Positions 22,580 through 30,922 of a stretch of 64,000 bases of DNA are shown piece by piece (position 1 is the first letter of the stretch; each line of letters opens with the position of its first letter). The position numbers and the translations under genes were made by a program. Source of the stretch: CAWBXL01 sp963837365 (GTDB lineage: Bacteria; Acidobacteriota; Terriglobia; Terriglobales; Acidobacteriaceae). The notes under the pieces are model-generated. The model saw nothing but the letters and a program-made list of their open reading frames with translations, was not told where the DNA came from and searched no databases. The stretch spans positions 558,001-622,000 of the forward strand of contig CAWIMW010000001.1 of the NCBI GenBank assembly GCA_963837365.1, written 5' to 3'.

Positions 22580-24508
22580 TTATCTTATTTCAAGAGAGAC
22601 CAAGTCTCCATCCGCTTTTCCTCCAGCTTTGTAGTTCACGATGACCGCAACATTTTTCCAGTCGCAGGAGAATTGATCCGATCCGAGGAGCAGAAGCGCA
22701 TGGAAATCTTCCGTTCGCAAACGCAAGGTCCTGGTTCCAGCCAGAGTAAGAATCGCCACCGGGGACTGTGAACAATCCACCCGCAGCAGCTTTCCTTTGG
22801 CGAACGTCACTTTGCGGCGGTCGGGTGCTGGTTCTGCTCTAGGGTTTCTTGAGTCCTCCTCTTCATCATCATCCGCTGCTGAAGCTTTCTTCACCTGCTT
22901 CGGTCTGTCTGCTTTTGCAATCGCGCCCGGTCGGGGAGGAAGAATTCCATATTTTTTTGCATTGGGCAGCTGGTCGAGATAGTCACCTGCCTCCTTTGCA
23001 ATCTTGGGATCTTGGCTGGTCTTGAGCCGGGTCAACAACGCCGTGGCTGCATCCCATTTTTTCGCCGCCGTGTATGCGACCGCCATATTCAGTACGTAAG
23101 TTTCATTGCGCGGGCTCAGTTGTACGGCTATCGACATAGCATCCACGGCGGAGTTTACCCCTCCTCCTTCGGCACGGGCTACGCCCAGCATGTTGTAGGC
23201 CTCGGCAAAGTCCAGGTCCCAGTCGATGACGGTGCGCAAGTCGAGCAACATGCTGGCCAGCCCCTGAAAGCGCTCGCCGCTTTCCACCGCCGCCCGGTAT
23301 TTCATGCGGGCCATGTAGTAATGCGACCAGGGATCGTGAAGATCGAGTTCGAAGGCCCGCTGAAATTCTTCCACCGCGTCGCTGTCTTTTCCTTGCTCCA
23401 GGTAGACCCAGCCCAGGGCGTGGTGCTCGATAGGGTTTTCGCTCTTTTCCCCATCAACCAGACCGGTTAACTCCTTGATCGCCGCTTCGCGATGTTCGGG
23501 TAAACGGAGCATCATCTCATCTACCAGTGCCCGCGCTTCCGCAAGGGGCACTTCCTTGTAGCTAGTGCCAATGTCGATAGCTTGAACTGGGTTGAAGCTT
23601 GTCGCTCCCGGAGGGCTGGGGGGGAGGGAGGACTTCTTGTCAGCGGCCGGCACTGGCTGGGCGGCTGTAATCGAGTGCAGATGTTCTTTTACCGCTTGTT
23701 CCAACTGTGCGGATGTTACGCCGTAAGCTTTCGTAATCGCTTCATCGATCGGTTCCCCTTGCCCTTCAACCAGGCCGAAGTAAGCGCCGGTCTCAGACAT
23801 TTTGTCCTGACTCAGTAGATAGTGCATCACGATCCACGATTCCGCCCGGAAGATAAGCTTGGGCGGCTGCTTGGAATCAAGGCGAATGGCGAACAGTTCC
23901 GGCAGGGGAATCCATGTTTGCGAATTTAATGCAGTCAGGTAGGAGCCAGGGTCGGCCCCAATCTCACCGAGATCATCCGATAGTTGCAGACTCGAAAAAT
24001 ACTCCGCCAGACCCTCATCAAACCAACTCGGCGTGGGCGGATAGTTGTAAGTGAGAAAAAGATGACAAAACTCCCGCGCGACGGTCTGCCAGCTCTTATC
24101 GTCGGCCAGATTCAGGACAATGTAATTGCGGTCGTCGCCGTGAATGAAGAACCCTGTGGATGAAATGGGCCGCCCGTCGCGGATGGGAGCGAGTTGAACG
24201 TATTCCTCATCGCTCTTTACCGCAATCACGTCGAGAGGCAATGACAGGTGCAGCTTCGACTTCATGAGCTGATGGCCAATCACCGACCGCATCTGTTCCA
24301 GCCGCAGCAGCAGTTGTTCGCCCTGCTTTGGTCCCGCATCGGTGAGCAGCACGAAATGGGAAGAACTAGAACGAATCCACTTGGGTTCGTCCGAGGAGTA
24401 AGCCGGTTGAGACAAAACGGCCAGGAAGAGGCCGGCAACGAAAAGGGAAAGAAATGTTCGCGTGCGATAAAAAGTAGTCAAACTTGGCGCCGCCAGCACA
24501 TGATTCAC
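22580..24508 (-). CDS. Exported metallopeptidase-like (degenerate HExxH) and TPR protein
   Basis: About 642 residues with a signal peptide (TFLSLFVAGLFLAVLSQPAY). An N-terminal gluzincin-like domain contains VAREFCHLFLTYNYPPTPSW and then FDEGLAEYFSSL. The second His of the HExxH motif and the glutamate sixteen residues further are present, but the first His is Arg (REFCH), so zinc binding is doubtful. Residues about 340-520 hold TPR-like helices (HHALGWVYLEQGKDSDAVEE; FAEAYNMLGVARAEGGGV), followed by an acidic/basic linker and a small C-terminal beta domain. The start is uncertain: GTG 24508 is chosen (AGGA upstream), but GTG 24541, GTG 24499 or TTG 24481 are possible; the 5' end lies inside a duplicated segment. 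Confidence 0.72.
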   Translation of the reverse strand: MNHVLAAPSLTTFYRTRTFLSLFVAGLFLAVLSQPAYSSDEPKWIRSSSSHFVLLTDAGPKQGEQLLLRLEQMRSVIGHQLMKSKLHLSLPLDVIAVKSDEEYVQLAPIRDGRPISSTGFFIHGDDRNYIVLNLADDKSWQTVAREFCHLFLTYNYPPTPSWFDEGLAEYFSSLQLSDDLGEIGADPGSYLTALNSQTWIPLPELFAIRLDSKQPPKLIFRAESWIVMHYLLSQDKMSETGAYFGLVEGQGEPIDEAITKAYGVTSAQLEQAVKEHLHSITAAQPVPAADKKSSLPPSPPGATSFNPVQAIDIGTSYKEVPLAEARALVDEMMLRLPEHREAAIKELTGLVDGEKSENPIEHHALGWVYLEQGKDSDAVEEFQRAFELDLHDPWSHYYMARMKYRAAVESGERFQGLASMLLDLRTVIDWDLDFAEAYNMLGVARAEGGGVNSAVDAMSIAVQLSPRNETYVLNMAVAYTAAKKWDAATALLTRLKTSQDPKIAKEAGDYLDQLPNAKKYGILPPRPGAIAKADRPKQVKKASAADDDEEEDSRNPRAEPAPDRRKVTFAKGKLLRVDCSQSPVAILTLAGTRTLRLRTEDFHALLLLGSDQFSCDWKNVAVIVNYKAGGKADGDLVSLEIR

Positions 24509-24881
24509 TGCACACCATCCTGACCGACGAAATGCTATCACGCGAGCGATTGCTTGGACTCGCGGTCGGGGGACGAAATATCAGTTTCCAGTTCCTGGTT
24601 CTCAGTTCTCAGTTTGTGTGCTGCTCATCGCGCATGATGTGTTTATCTTCATCGCGTAGTTCCTTCGGCAAGGTAGTCAAACCTGGCGCCACCAGCACAT
24701 GATTCACTGCACACCATCCTGACCGACGAAATGCTACCACGCGAGCGATTACTTGGACTCGTGGGCGGGGGATGAAATATCAGTTTCCAGTTCCTGGTTC
24801 GCGGTTCTCAGTTTGTGCGCTGCCCATCGCGCATGCTCTGCGATCTGCGCATCTTCATCGCGGCTTAGTTCCTCCAGCAAG
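24474..24881. repeat. Tandem direct duplication of about 200 bases covering the queG 3' end
   Basis: Copy A 24474-24672 and copy B 24673-24881 both start GTAGTCAAAC-TGGCGCC and end GCAAG. Long stretches are identical (CAGCACATGATTCACTGCAC). Copy B contains the last 44 codons of queG; copy A is a decayed duplicate with a stop and frame changes. The end of copy A far from queG became the 5' part of the leftward metallopeptidase-like gene. Confidence 0.85.
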
Positions 24882-25855
24882 GGGAGAAACTTCCGATTTT
24901 TGCTGTTCCCGATGGCGACTACCGCATTACGCCGAATCCCGTTACGCTTCGCGCGTTTCAAGGGTGAGCCACGGAACTTTTCGGCAAACTCGGCCGAGTC
25001 CATTCGAGTGAGCCACTCTAAAACTGGATGGACCAATTCTTCCCGCGGCTGGAACTCAGGTGTATTGCCGGCTGGAGCCTTTCGATTCCAGGGACAAACA
25101 TCCTGACAGATGTCGCAACCGAAGATATGCCGGCCAACGCCCTCGCGCAGGTCCTCCGGAATCTCTCCCCTTTTCTCAATGGTCAAGTAAGCAATACAGC
25201 GGTTGGAATCGAGTCGATAGGGGCCGATGAACGCATTGGTGGGGCAGGCATCAATGCAGCGAGTGCAAGTGCCGCACCGGTCGGGCGCGGGCATGCCCGG
25301 ATTGAGTTCAAGCGAGGTCAGGATGACTCCCAGAAATAACCAGGAACCCTTTCCCTGATTGATGATGCAAGTATTCTTTCCTACCCATCCCACGCCCGCG
25401 TACTTTGCATACACGCGCTCGACCAGAGGCCCGGTATCCACATAGCGGCGGCTCTCAACTCCAGGTGCCATTTCCCGAAGTTCGCTTTCCACAATGACAA
25501 GCCGGCGCATCACGGACTCGTGGTAATCCTCGCGGCCCCACGCATAGCGCGAAATCCAGCCGCGCTCCGGATCTTTGAACTGGGTCGAGTAAGGATGCGC
25601 AGCGTTGTAGTTGATCGCACATACAATCACGCTACGTGCCCATGGCGCAACCGTTTTCAAAGAAGATCGTTTCAGGCTGCCGAAATCGTCGCGCGCTTCC
25701 AGGTATTTCATTTCTCCCGCATGTCCGGCTTCCAGCCATGCAGGGAAGTGCTCTAACTCCGGGAAATCCCGGACCGGTGCGATGCCCGCCAGATCGAATC
25801 CGGCTTCCCGCGCGGCACCTTTGATTCTGTCCGTGATTTCTGAGATCTGCGCCAT
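24749..25855 (-). CDS. queG: Epoxyqueuosine reductase
   Basis: A 368-residue cobalamin- and iron-sulfur-dependent enzyme that reduces epoxyqueuosine to queuosine in tRNA. Two 4Fe-4S motifs are clear: CGTCTRCIDACPTNA and GCDICQDVCPWNRKA. The N-terminal half has the flavin-reductase-like barrel of the family (GFDLAGIAPVRDFPE, EMKYLEARDDFGSL, CAINYNAAHPYS, YVDTGPLVERVYAKYAG, GKNTCIIN). Near the C-terminus are HEAT-like helices (RRNAVVAIGNSKNRKFLPLL). The last residues RTANQELETDISS are encoded by a GAGAACTG-type repeat and are probably dispensable. ATG 25855. The DUF507 genes are divergent from it, 92 bases away. Confidence 0.92.
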   Translation of the reverse strand: MAQISEITDRIKGAAREAGFDLAGIAPVRDFPELEHFPAWLEAGHAGEMKYLEARDDFGSLKRSSLKTVAPWARSVIVCAINYNAAHPYSTQFKDPERGWISRYAWGREDYHESVMRRLVIVESELREMAPGVESRRYVDTGPLVERVYAKYAGVGWVGKNTCIINQGKGSWLFLGVILTSLELNPGMPAPDRCGTCTRCIDACPTNAFIGPYRLDSNRCIAYLTIEKRGEIPEDLREGVGRHIFGCDICQDVCPWNRKAPAGNTPEFQPREELVHPVLEWLTRMDSAEFAEKFRGSPLKRAKRNGIRRNAVVAIGNSKNRKFLPLLEELSRDEDAQIAEHARWAAHKLRTANQELETDISSPAHESK

Positions 25856-25947
25856 CTTCCATATTCATTATCGCGGACCCGGGCGCCTCACGCCATCTGT
25901 TCTCTGTGCTACACTAACTGTTTCGGAAACGAGTTCCTGTCCGCACT

Positions 25948-26226
25948 ATGCTTCTGTCCAAAGAATATGTGGGCTATCTGGCCCGCCAAGTCACCAAAAA
26001 ATTGATCGCTGGCGAGTTCATTGAGACCAAGACTGTCCCGGCGGCGGTTGAGCGCGTCCATGCGTCTATGCTGGAAGAGTTTGGCTTGGAAGACCGCATC
26101 AACGACGAAGTCCGGGTCATCCTTGAAGCCTACGCGGAAGAAATGCGAAAGACCGGCGCCAACTATCAGGAGATGTTCCGCAAGGTGAAGAGCGAACTTG
26201 TACGCAAATACAAGGCGGTGCTGTGA
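25948..26226 (+). CDS. DUF507 family protein, first of a tandem pair
   Basis: A 92-residue helical protein beginning MLLSKEYVGYLARQVTKKLI and ending MFRKVKSELVRKYKAVL, the pattern of DUF507, a small family found in Acidobacteria, Aquificae and deltaproteobacteria. No function is known. The next gene encodes a second member and starts inside its stop codon (GTGA), so the two are translationally coupled and their products may form a heteromer (inference). Start ATG 25948; no signal peptide. Confidence 0.85.
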   Translation: MLLSKEYVGYLARQVTKKLIAGEFIETKTVPAAVERVHASMLEEFGLEDRINDEVRVILEAYAEEMRKTGANYQEMFRKVKSELVRKYKAVL

Positions 26227-26498
26227 GAATCAGCCGCGACAAAGTCAACAAAGTGGCGCACGTCGTCACGGATGCGCTGGCCGAGTTGGACGCGGTCGAT
26301 TTTGTTGAAGACCGCAACACGCTCCGTCTCGAAGTCCGTAGAATTCTTGAAGAACTGCTCAACCAGGAAGAAAGAATCGACCAGTCCGCCCGCCAAAAGA
26401 TTGAAAGCCAGAAGCGCACCATCCTCGAAGGCAGCCAGGAGTGGGACATCCTCTATCGGAAGTACTATTCGGAAGAGGTCAAGAAGCTGGGAATGTAA
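26223..26498 (+). CDS. DUF507 family protein, second of a tandem pair
   Basis: A 91-residue paralogue of the preceding protein, starting at GTG 26223 within the upstream stop: MRISRDKVNKVAHVVTDALA, then LEVRRILEELLNQEERIDQS and the closing YRKYYSEEVKKLGM. Predicted all-helical and charged, cytoplasmic. Divergence between the pair is high, so the duplication is old. A TTTGGTCG-type hairpin follows at 26513-26552 and separates it from the next gene. Confidence 0.85.
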   Translation: MRISRDKVNKVAHVVTDALAELDAVDFVEDRNTLRLEVRRILEELLNQEERIDQSARQKIESQKRTILEGSQEWDILYRKYYSEEVKKLGM

Positions 26499-26512
26499 AA
26501 GCGGTCGTTTGC

Positions 26513-26552
26513 CTTTGGTCGTTGGCCAAAGACCAAGGACTAACGACCAAAG
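26513..26552. repeat. TTGGTCGTT-family hairpin, copy 1
   Basis: CTTTGGTCGTT and AACGACCAAAG are perfect 11-base arms around an 18-base centre that itself repeats the CCAAAGACCAAGGAC word. A related hairpin lies at 39236-39300. It sits between the second DUF507 gene and the following gene. Confidence 0.7.
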
Positions 26553-26589
26553 ACCACTCTGTCATACAATAACGGCAGACCTGATAATT

Positions 26590-27066
26590 ATGCTGTCCTC
26601 ACCTGATAACCTGTCGACCCTGAAAGACGACATGATCGCCTTCATCGAAGGCCATGGCATGCGTCGTTTCCAGGGCTACGTGGACCATGAAGAAGTCCAG
26701 ACGGTGATGTGGAAGGTCAACGGCAATCCTGAAAGCTGGAAAGACTTCGTGGAGTTGGCCAAGCTGGCCAGCGCTCCCTTTGTCACCATGGATTCATGGG
26801 AACTCAAAAAAGAAGATTTGGACGACCTGCTGGAGCGTCTCAGCAGCGCGGAATTTACCGGTGACGAAGAAGTGGAAGAAGCACGCTGGCTTCGAACCTA
26901 TCTGGGGAAGACAGGCTTCGTGCAGATCGGTTTCGCATTCCAGGGCGTAATGATGGTCTTCGAGTCTTCGACAGACTGGTACGACCGCTACCAACGACTG
27001 GTGGAACTGGCGGAAGACTTCGGCGGCATCCCCATCGACGAACCCGACCAGGACGAAGAAAGCTAA
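26590..27066 (+). CDS. Hypothetical acidic protein, 158 residues
   Basis: Not recognised. The chain starts MLSSPDNLSTLKDDMIAFIE and is rich in Asp, Glu and Trp (VMWKVNGNPESWKDFVELAK; DLDDLLERLSSAEFTGDEEV), with a C-terminus YQRLVELAEDFGGIPIDEPD. No signal peptide, membrane segment or metal motif is present. It reads as a soluble alpha/beta protein with ordinary codon use. ATG 26590 was chosen because the frame upstream is repeat and DUF507 shadow. It lies between the DUF507 pair and recJ on the same strand and may be cotranscribed with recJ, 79 bases away. Confidence 0.68.
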   Translation: MLSSPDNLSTLKDDMIAFIEGHGMRRFQGYVDHEEVQTVMWKVNGNPESWKDFVELAKLASAPFVTMDSWELKKEDLDDLLERLSSAEFTGDEEVEEARWLRTYLGKTGFVQIGFAFQGVMMVFESSTDWYDRYQRLVELAEDFGGIPIDEPDQDEES

Positions 27067-27145
27067 ACACTAAACCAGGCTGTGTGGAGGCGGGGCTTGC
27101 CCCGCCTGTCAAGCCGTGTTCAGCTTGTGAGATAAACTGCTGTAC

Positions 27146-28966
27146 ATGCGTTGGGCCTTAAAGCCGGCTGATCCGACTGAAATCAATTCCTTAGCAGTGG
27201 CCCTGGAAGATTCTTTCCTAAAGACCCCCCCCCAGATGGCCGTAACGCTCTCTCGTTTATTGGTCAATCGCGGGATCACCGACATTGAATCTGCCGAACG
27301 CTTTCTGTCTCCGTCGATCTCCCAGCTGCACTCTCCGTATCTGATGAGCGGTATGAAAGTTGCTCTGGACCGCATTGAAGCCGCCATCGAGCGCAAAGAG
27401 CCAATCCTGATTTACGGCGACTACGATGTAGACGGCACCACCGCCATCGTCATCCTCAAGACTGCGATTGAACTCTGCGGAGGCGCCACCGACTTTCATG
27501 TCCCTCATCGTATTCGTGATGGATACGGAATGCAGGATGACGTAATCGAACGCGCCGCGGCCACGGGTGTGGGTTTAATCATCAGCGTGGACATGGGGAT
27601 CCGCGCATTCGCTCCTGCCGATACGGCGCGACGCGTCGGCGTAGATCTCATTGTTACCGACCATCATTTGCCGGGGTTGGATGGAGTTCCCAATGCGCTG
27701 GCGGTAATCAACCCCAACCAGGCCGGTTGTGATTATCCATGCAAAGCATTGTGCGGAGCGGGGGTGGCTTTCAAACTCGCCCAGGGCCTACTGGAGCGAA
27801 AGAAGCAGGGCAGTGATCTTTCGCGTCTTTTGACGTCGTTCATAAAAATTGTGGCGATCGCCACGGTGGCGGATGCGGTCCCCTTGATTGGCGAGAATCG
27901 TGTGTTTGCCAAGTTGGGTCTCGAGGCTTTGCGTTCGGCAGTAAATCCTGGACTGAAAGCTTTATTGGAAGTCGCCCAACTTGGCGGACGGCCGTTAACT
28001 TCCGGCGAAGTGGCATTCCGGGTTGCACCGCGAATCAACGCCGCGGGCCGTATGGATGTCGCGCGCGATGTAGTGGAGCTATTCAGTGTAAAAGACCCAG
28101 AGCGCGCCCGTGAAATCGCCAACCGTCTCGACCAGCTCAACGCCGAACGTCAGGAACAAGAGCGCCGTATCTTGGACGCCATTCAAGCTCGGTGCGACGA
28201 AGATAGTGCCCTAAAAGATGCCTTCTGTCTGGTGATTGATGGCGATGGCTGGCACCGCGGGGTGATCGGCATCACAGCAACGCGAGTAGTCGAACGATAC
28301 GGACGCCCCGCGCTAGTTATTTCCCGCGACGGCGACGAAGCCCATGGCTCGGGCCGCTCCATTGCTCCATTTCATTTGTTAAATGCGTTGGAATCCTGCC
28401 GGGATTTGTTTACTCGCTATGGCGGGCATTCTCATGCCGTAGGTTTCGCGTTGCCCGCATCGCGCGTACCGGAACTAAAAACTCGGCTTGATGCTTTTGC
28501 TCGCCAGCACCTGACTCTGGCTGACTTCGAGCCGGTCCTTAGTTTCGATGCAGAACTCCCCCTCGACCAGATAACGCCAGAGTTCTTCCAGCTCTTGTCC
28601 CGCCTTGAACCATTCGGAGTAGGTAATCCTGAACCAGTATTCACCGCAGCAGGAACCCGCCTGATGGCGCCACCTCGCGTGCTGAAAGAAAAGCACGTGA
28701 AGCTCAAACTTTCATCAACTGAGAACCGAGAACTGAGAACGGAGAACTGGCGTCGTGCCGTTGCCTTTAACGCCATGGGATGGCGCATGGCGGAAAGAAT
28801 AAATCAGGAGCAGATTCTGCAAGGCGATGAATTGGATATCGCGTTTACCGTTAGCCATAACGATCACCCTGATTTTGGCGGGCTGGAATTGTCCTTGCGG
28901 GACTTTATGCGCACCCACAGGATTTCTGAATCGCTAGACGTAACCGCCGAAGGCCGGGCAGTCTAA
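27146..28966 (+). CDS. recJ: Single-stranded-DNA exonuclease RecJ
   Basis: A 606-residue DHH-family 5'-3' exonuclease for recombination and repair. Motifs in order: YGDYDVDGTTAIVIL, ISVDMGIRAFAPA, VTDHHLPGLDGVPNA (the DHH signature), LCGAGVAFKLAQGL and the C-terminal DHHA1 region with GDEAHGSGRSIAPFHLLNAL and YGGHSHAVGF. The OB-like nucleic-acid-binding part follows (GVGNPEPVFTAAGTRL). An unusual stretch STENRELRTENWRR (about residues 524-537) is encoded by a GAGAACTGAGAAC repeat that has been kept in frame. ATG 27146. Convergent with the thiolase gene, only 4 bases apart. Confidence 0.92.
   Translation: MRWALKPADPTEINSLAVALEDSFLKTPPQMAVTLSRLLVNRGITDIESAERFLSPSISQLHSPYLMSGMKVALDRIEAAIERKEPILIYGDYDVDGTTAIVILKTAIELCGGATDFHVPHRIRDGYGMQDDVIERAAATGVGLIISVDMGIRAFAPADTARRVGVDLIVTDHHLPGLDGVPNALAVINPNQAGCDYPCKALCGAGVAFKLAQGLLERKKQGSDLSRLLTSFIKIVAIATVADAVPLIGENRVFAKLGLEALRSAVNPGLKALLEVAQLGGRPLTSGEVAFRVAPRINAAGRMDVARDVVELFSVKDPERAREIANRLDQLNAERQEQERRILDAIQARCDEDSALKDAFCLVIDGDGWHRGVIGITATRVVERYGRPALVISRDGDEAHGSGRSIAPFHLLNALESCRDLFTRYGGHSHAVGFALPASRVPELKTRLDAFARQHLTLADFEPVLSFDAELPLDQITPEFFQLLSRLEPFGVGNPEPVFTAAGTRLMAPPRVLKEKHVKLKLSSTENRELRTENWRRAVAFNAMGWRMAERINQEQILQGDELDIAFTVSHNDHPDFGGLELSLRDFMRTHRISESLDVTAEGRAV
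28718..28750 (+). repeat. GAGAACTGAGAAC-type repeat inside recJ
   Basis: ACTGAGAACCGAGAACTGAG and following bases to AACTGG form a run of the same 10-base word; it is translated as ENRELRTENW. Related words occur at 24588-24612, 24785-24812 and in the end of queG. The insertion length is a multiple of three, so recJ stays open. Confidence 0.7.
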
Positions 28967-28970
28967 GCGT

Positions 28971-30224
28971 TTAGTTCGCGGCGTCGGGATTCTCCACCAG
29001 CAACGCGATTCCTTGTCCGCCACCAATGCAAGCTGAAGCAATTCCATAACGCGTCCCCGATCGTTTAAGTTCGCGAGCCACGGTAACGGAAATTCTTACT
29101 CCAGTCGCACCCAACGGATGTCCAATCGCGATCGCTCCACCATTCACATTTAACTTTGCATAGTCGAGGCCCAGTTCACGCGCACAGGCGATCGTCTGCG
29201 CGGCAAATGCTTCGTTGATCTCCACTCGATCAATTTGCTCAAGACGCAGTCCGCTTGCTTCCAGGACTGCGCGTATGGAAACCACCGGCCCAACCCCCAT
29301 AATTTCCGGCGGCACACCAATCGCAACCCCGGCCAGTACCTTTGCCAGCGGTTTCTTGCCATGCTTTTTTACGAAACTACCTGAAGCCACCAGCGTCGCT
29401 GCCGCACCGTCTACGATGGCAGAGCTGTTTCCGCCCGTCTGTACTCCGCCAAAGGCCGGAGCCAATTTAGCCAAAACCTCTAAAGATGACGGCCGGATAT
29501 GGCTGTCAGCCTCAAAGGATTCAACCTTCTTCGGCAAGCGAATTCCGCGCGGAGCATAACCGGGTAAATCAAATGTTTCATTGAGCACTGGCACAATCTC
29601 ACCGCTCAGGAAGCAAGCTTTCTGTGCGGCAACTGCACGAGAAAAACTTTCCGCGGCAAATTGATCGGCGTCTTCGCGGGTAATTTTGTAACGTTGGGCA
29701 AGTTCTTCCGCTGTATTTCCCATGGATTTTTTCGGACACGTGTCCATCAGCGATTCCCATAAGAAATCTTTAAACTCAACTTGCCCCAGCTTGAATCCGC
29801 CGCGATGGGTATAAGACGCGATTGGATTTCGCGACATGGATTCGGCACCAACCACAAGTCCGAGATCAGCTTTCCCCAACTTGATCGAGTCCGCTGCCTG
29901 AATGATGGCTTCGATTCCGGTTCCGCAAACTCGCTGCACCAGATGCGCCGGCACTTCCGTAGGAACGCCGGAGTAAAGCCCCACATGCCGGGGAAGCACG
30001 TAGGCATCGAAGCTGGCCTGCGCGACGCTTCCGGCAACGACGGTGTCCACATCCTCGGGAGACACGCCCGAGCGCTTGAACACTTCACGGGCCACTTTAA
30101 TGCCCAGATCGATCGGAGAGACCAGTCCTAAGACAGTGTTGTAGTCGGCAAAAGGGGTGCGTACTCCGTCCACCAGATAAACATCGTCGTATTGAGAAAC
30201 CAAACCTTTGGCGTGTCTCGACAT
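28971..30224 (-). CDS. Acetyl-CoA acetyltransferase/3-ketoacyl-CoA thiolase
   Basis: A 417-residue thiolase. Cys100 in LVQRVCGTGIEAIIQA is the acyl-accepting nucleophile; GGAIAIGHPLGATG supplies the active-site His and ACIGGGQGIALLV the second Cys. VDGVRTPFADYN at the N-terminus and EINEAFAAQTIACARELGL are the other signatures. It splits or forms 3-ketoacyl-CoA in beta-oxidation or acetoacetyl-CoA metabolism, which would also use the acetoacetate from HMG-CoA lyase (inference). Start taken at ATG 30224 because GGGAGG lies 4 bases upstream; ATG 30236 is a longer alternative. An HxlR regulator gene lies just upstream on the same strand. Confidence 0.9.
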   Translation of the reverse strand: MSRHAKGLVSQYDDVYLVDGVRTPFADYNTVLGLVSPIDLGIKVAREVFKRSGVSPEDVDTVVAGSVAQASFDAYVLPRHVGLYSGVPTEVPAHLVQRVCGTGIEAIIQAADSIKLGKADLGLVVGAESMSRNPIASYTHRGGFKLGQVEFKDFLWESLMDTCPKKSMGNTAEELAQRYKITREDADQFAAESFSRAVAAQKACFLSGEIVPVLNETFDLPGYAPRGIRLPKKVESFEADSHIRPSSLEVLAKLAPAFGGVQTGGNSSAIVDGAAATLVASGSFVKKHGKKPLAKVLAGVAIGVPPEIMGVGPVVSIRAVLEASGLRLEQIDRVEINEAFAAQTIACARELGLDYAKLNVNGGAIAIGHPLGATGVRISVTVARELKRSGTRYGIASACIGGGQGIALLVENPDAAN

Positions 30225-30272
30225 GCAGCCTCCCATGATTCGATTCCGTACGAGTGCTTAAGGGTTCAACTG

Positions 30273-30659
30273 TCAAATCGTAATCGGGGCCTCGGTGGGA
30301 GCAGACTTTTTGAGACTTGTTTTATGAAAACTATTTTCTTTAGGAATCCCATAGCGCGCCCGGTGCTTGGTTCCCCAGGCCGACATCAACTTCAAAATAG
30401 GTTTAAGGCTCTCCCCATGCTTGGTAAGCGAGTATTCGACCTTGGGCGGGACTTCGGCATAAACCTTGCGATGCACCACCTCGTCCCGTTCCAATTCGCG
30501 CAGATGCTGCGTAAGCATTTTCTTGGTCATGCCTGGGATCAGTTTTTGCAATTCGCCAAACCTGTGGGTCCGGCCTTCCAGATAGAAAAGGATCAGGGGC
30601 TTCCATTTGCCGCCGATAACGTCGGTAGTTAACTTGACCGGGCAGTAAAACTCTTCCAT
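30273..30659 (-). CDS. HxlR-family winged-helix regulator
   Basis: A 128-residue MarR/HxlR-type transcription factor. CPVKLTTDVIGGKWKPLILF starts the domain, with the conserved Cys6 that senses redox or electrophile stress in several relatives (HypR, YodB). RTHRFGELQKLIPGMTKKML and TQHLRELERDEVVHRKVYAE form the recognition helix and wing; YSLTKHGESLKPILKLMSAW is the dimer helix. It lies 49 bases upstream of the thiolase gene on the same strand and opposite the saccharopine-dehydrogenase-like gene, so it may regulate either. The region upstream has TAGGT/ACCTA half-sites (30681-30701) that could be its operator. Confidence 0.88.
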   Translation of the reverse strand: MEEFYCPVKLTTDVIGGKWKPLILFYLEGRTHRFGELQKLIPGMTKKMLTQHLRELERDEVVHRKVYAEVPPKVEYSLTKHGESLKPILKLMSAWGTKHRARYGIPKENSFHKTSLKKSAPTEAPITI

Positions 30660-30922
30660 TTCATCCCTCCAGGTGGATACTAGGTTACGGCAAAGTACCT
30701 ACTAGCCTTTTAGATACTTTAGCCTAAAATCGCCCCTATGCCCAGACGGGGCATTAACGCCCGGTCCGGGCACCACGCTGCGGCAAGGCAACCACAATTG
30801 TCCTTGAGGGGGGTGCAGCGTTGTGGTGGAAGAAGCCTGAAACTGTATTGTGACGGCGGTTTCCTACCGATCTAAACTACCGTCGGTACAGAGCGTCCCA
30901 TTGCAATACCCAGAGTGCAGCC
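30660..30922. promoter_or_regulatory. Divergent promoter region with two palindromes
   Basis: Spacer between the HxlR gene (leftward) and the oxidoreductase gene (rightward). TAGGT...ACCTA half-sites at 30681-30701 lie right upstream of the HxlR start. At 30878-30888 TACCGTCGGTA is a perfect 5-base inverted repeat about 35 bases upstream of the next start codon, with another CTACCG half-site at 30864. TetR-type repressors often use such sites. No gene or known riboswitch is visible between. Confidence 0.4.

Noticed and set aside
30733..30900. Possible riboswitch in the GC-rich leader before the oxidoreductase gene
   Set aside because: Hairpins are present (GCCCCT...GGGGCA-like), but no cobalamin, SAM, TPP or glycine core words could be matched.
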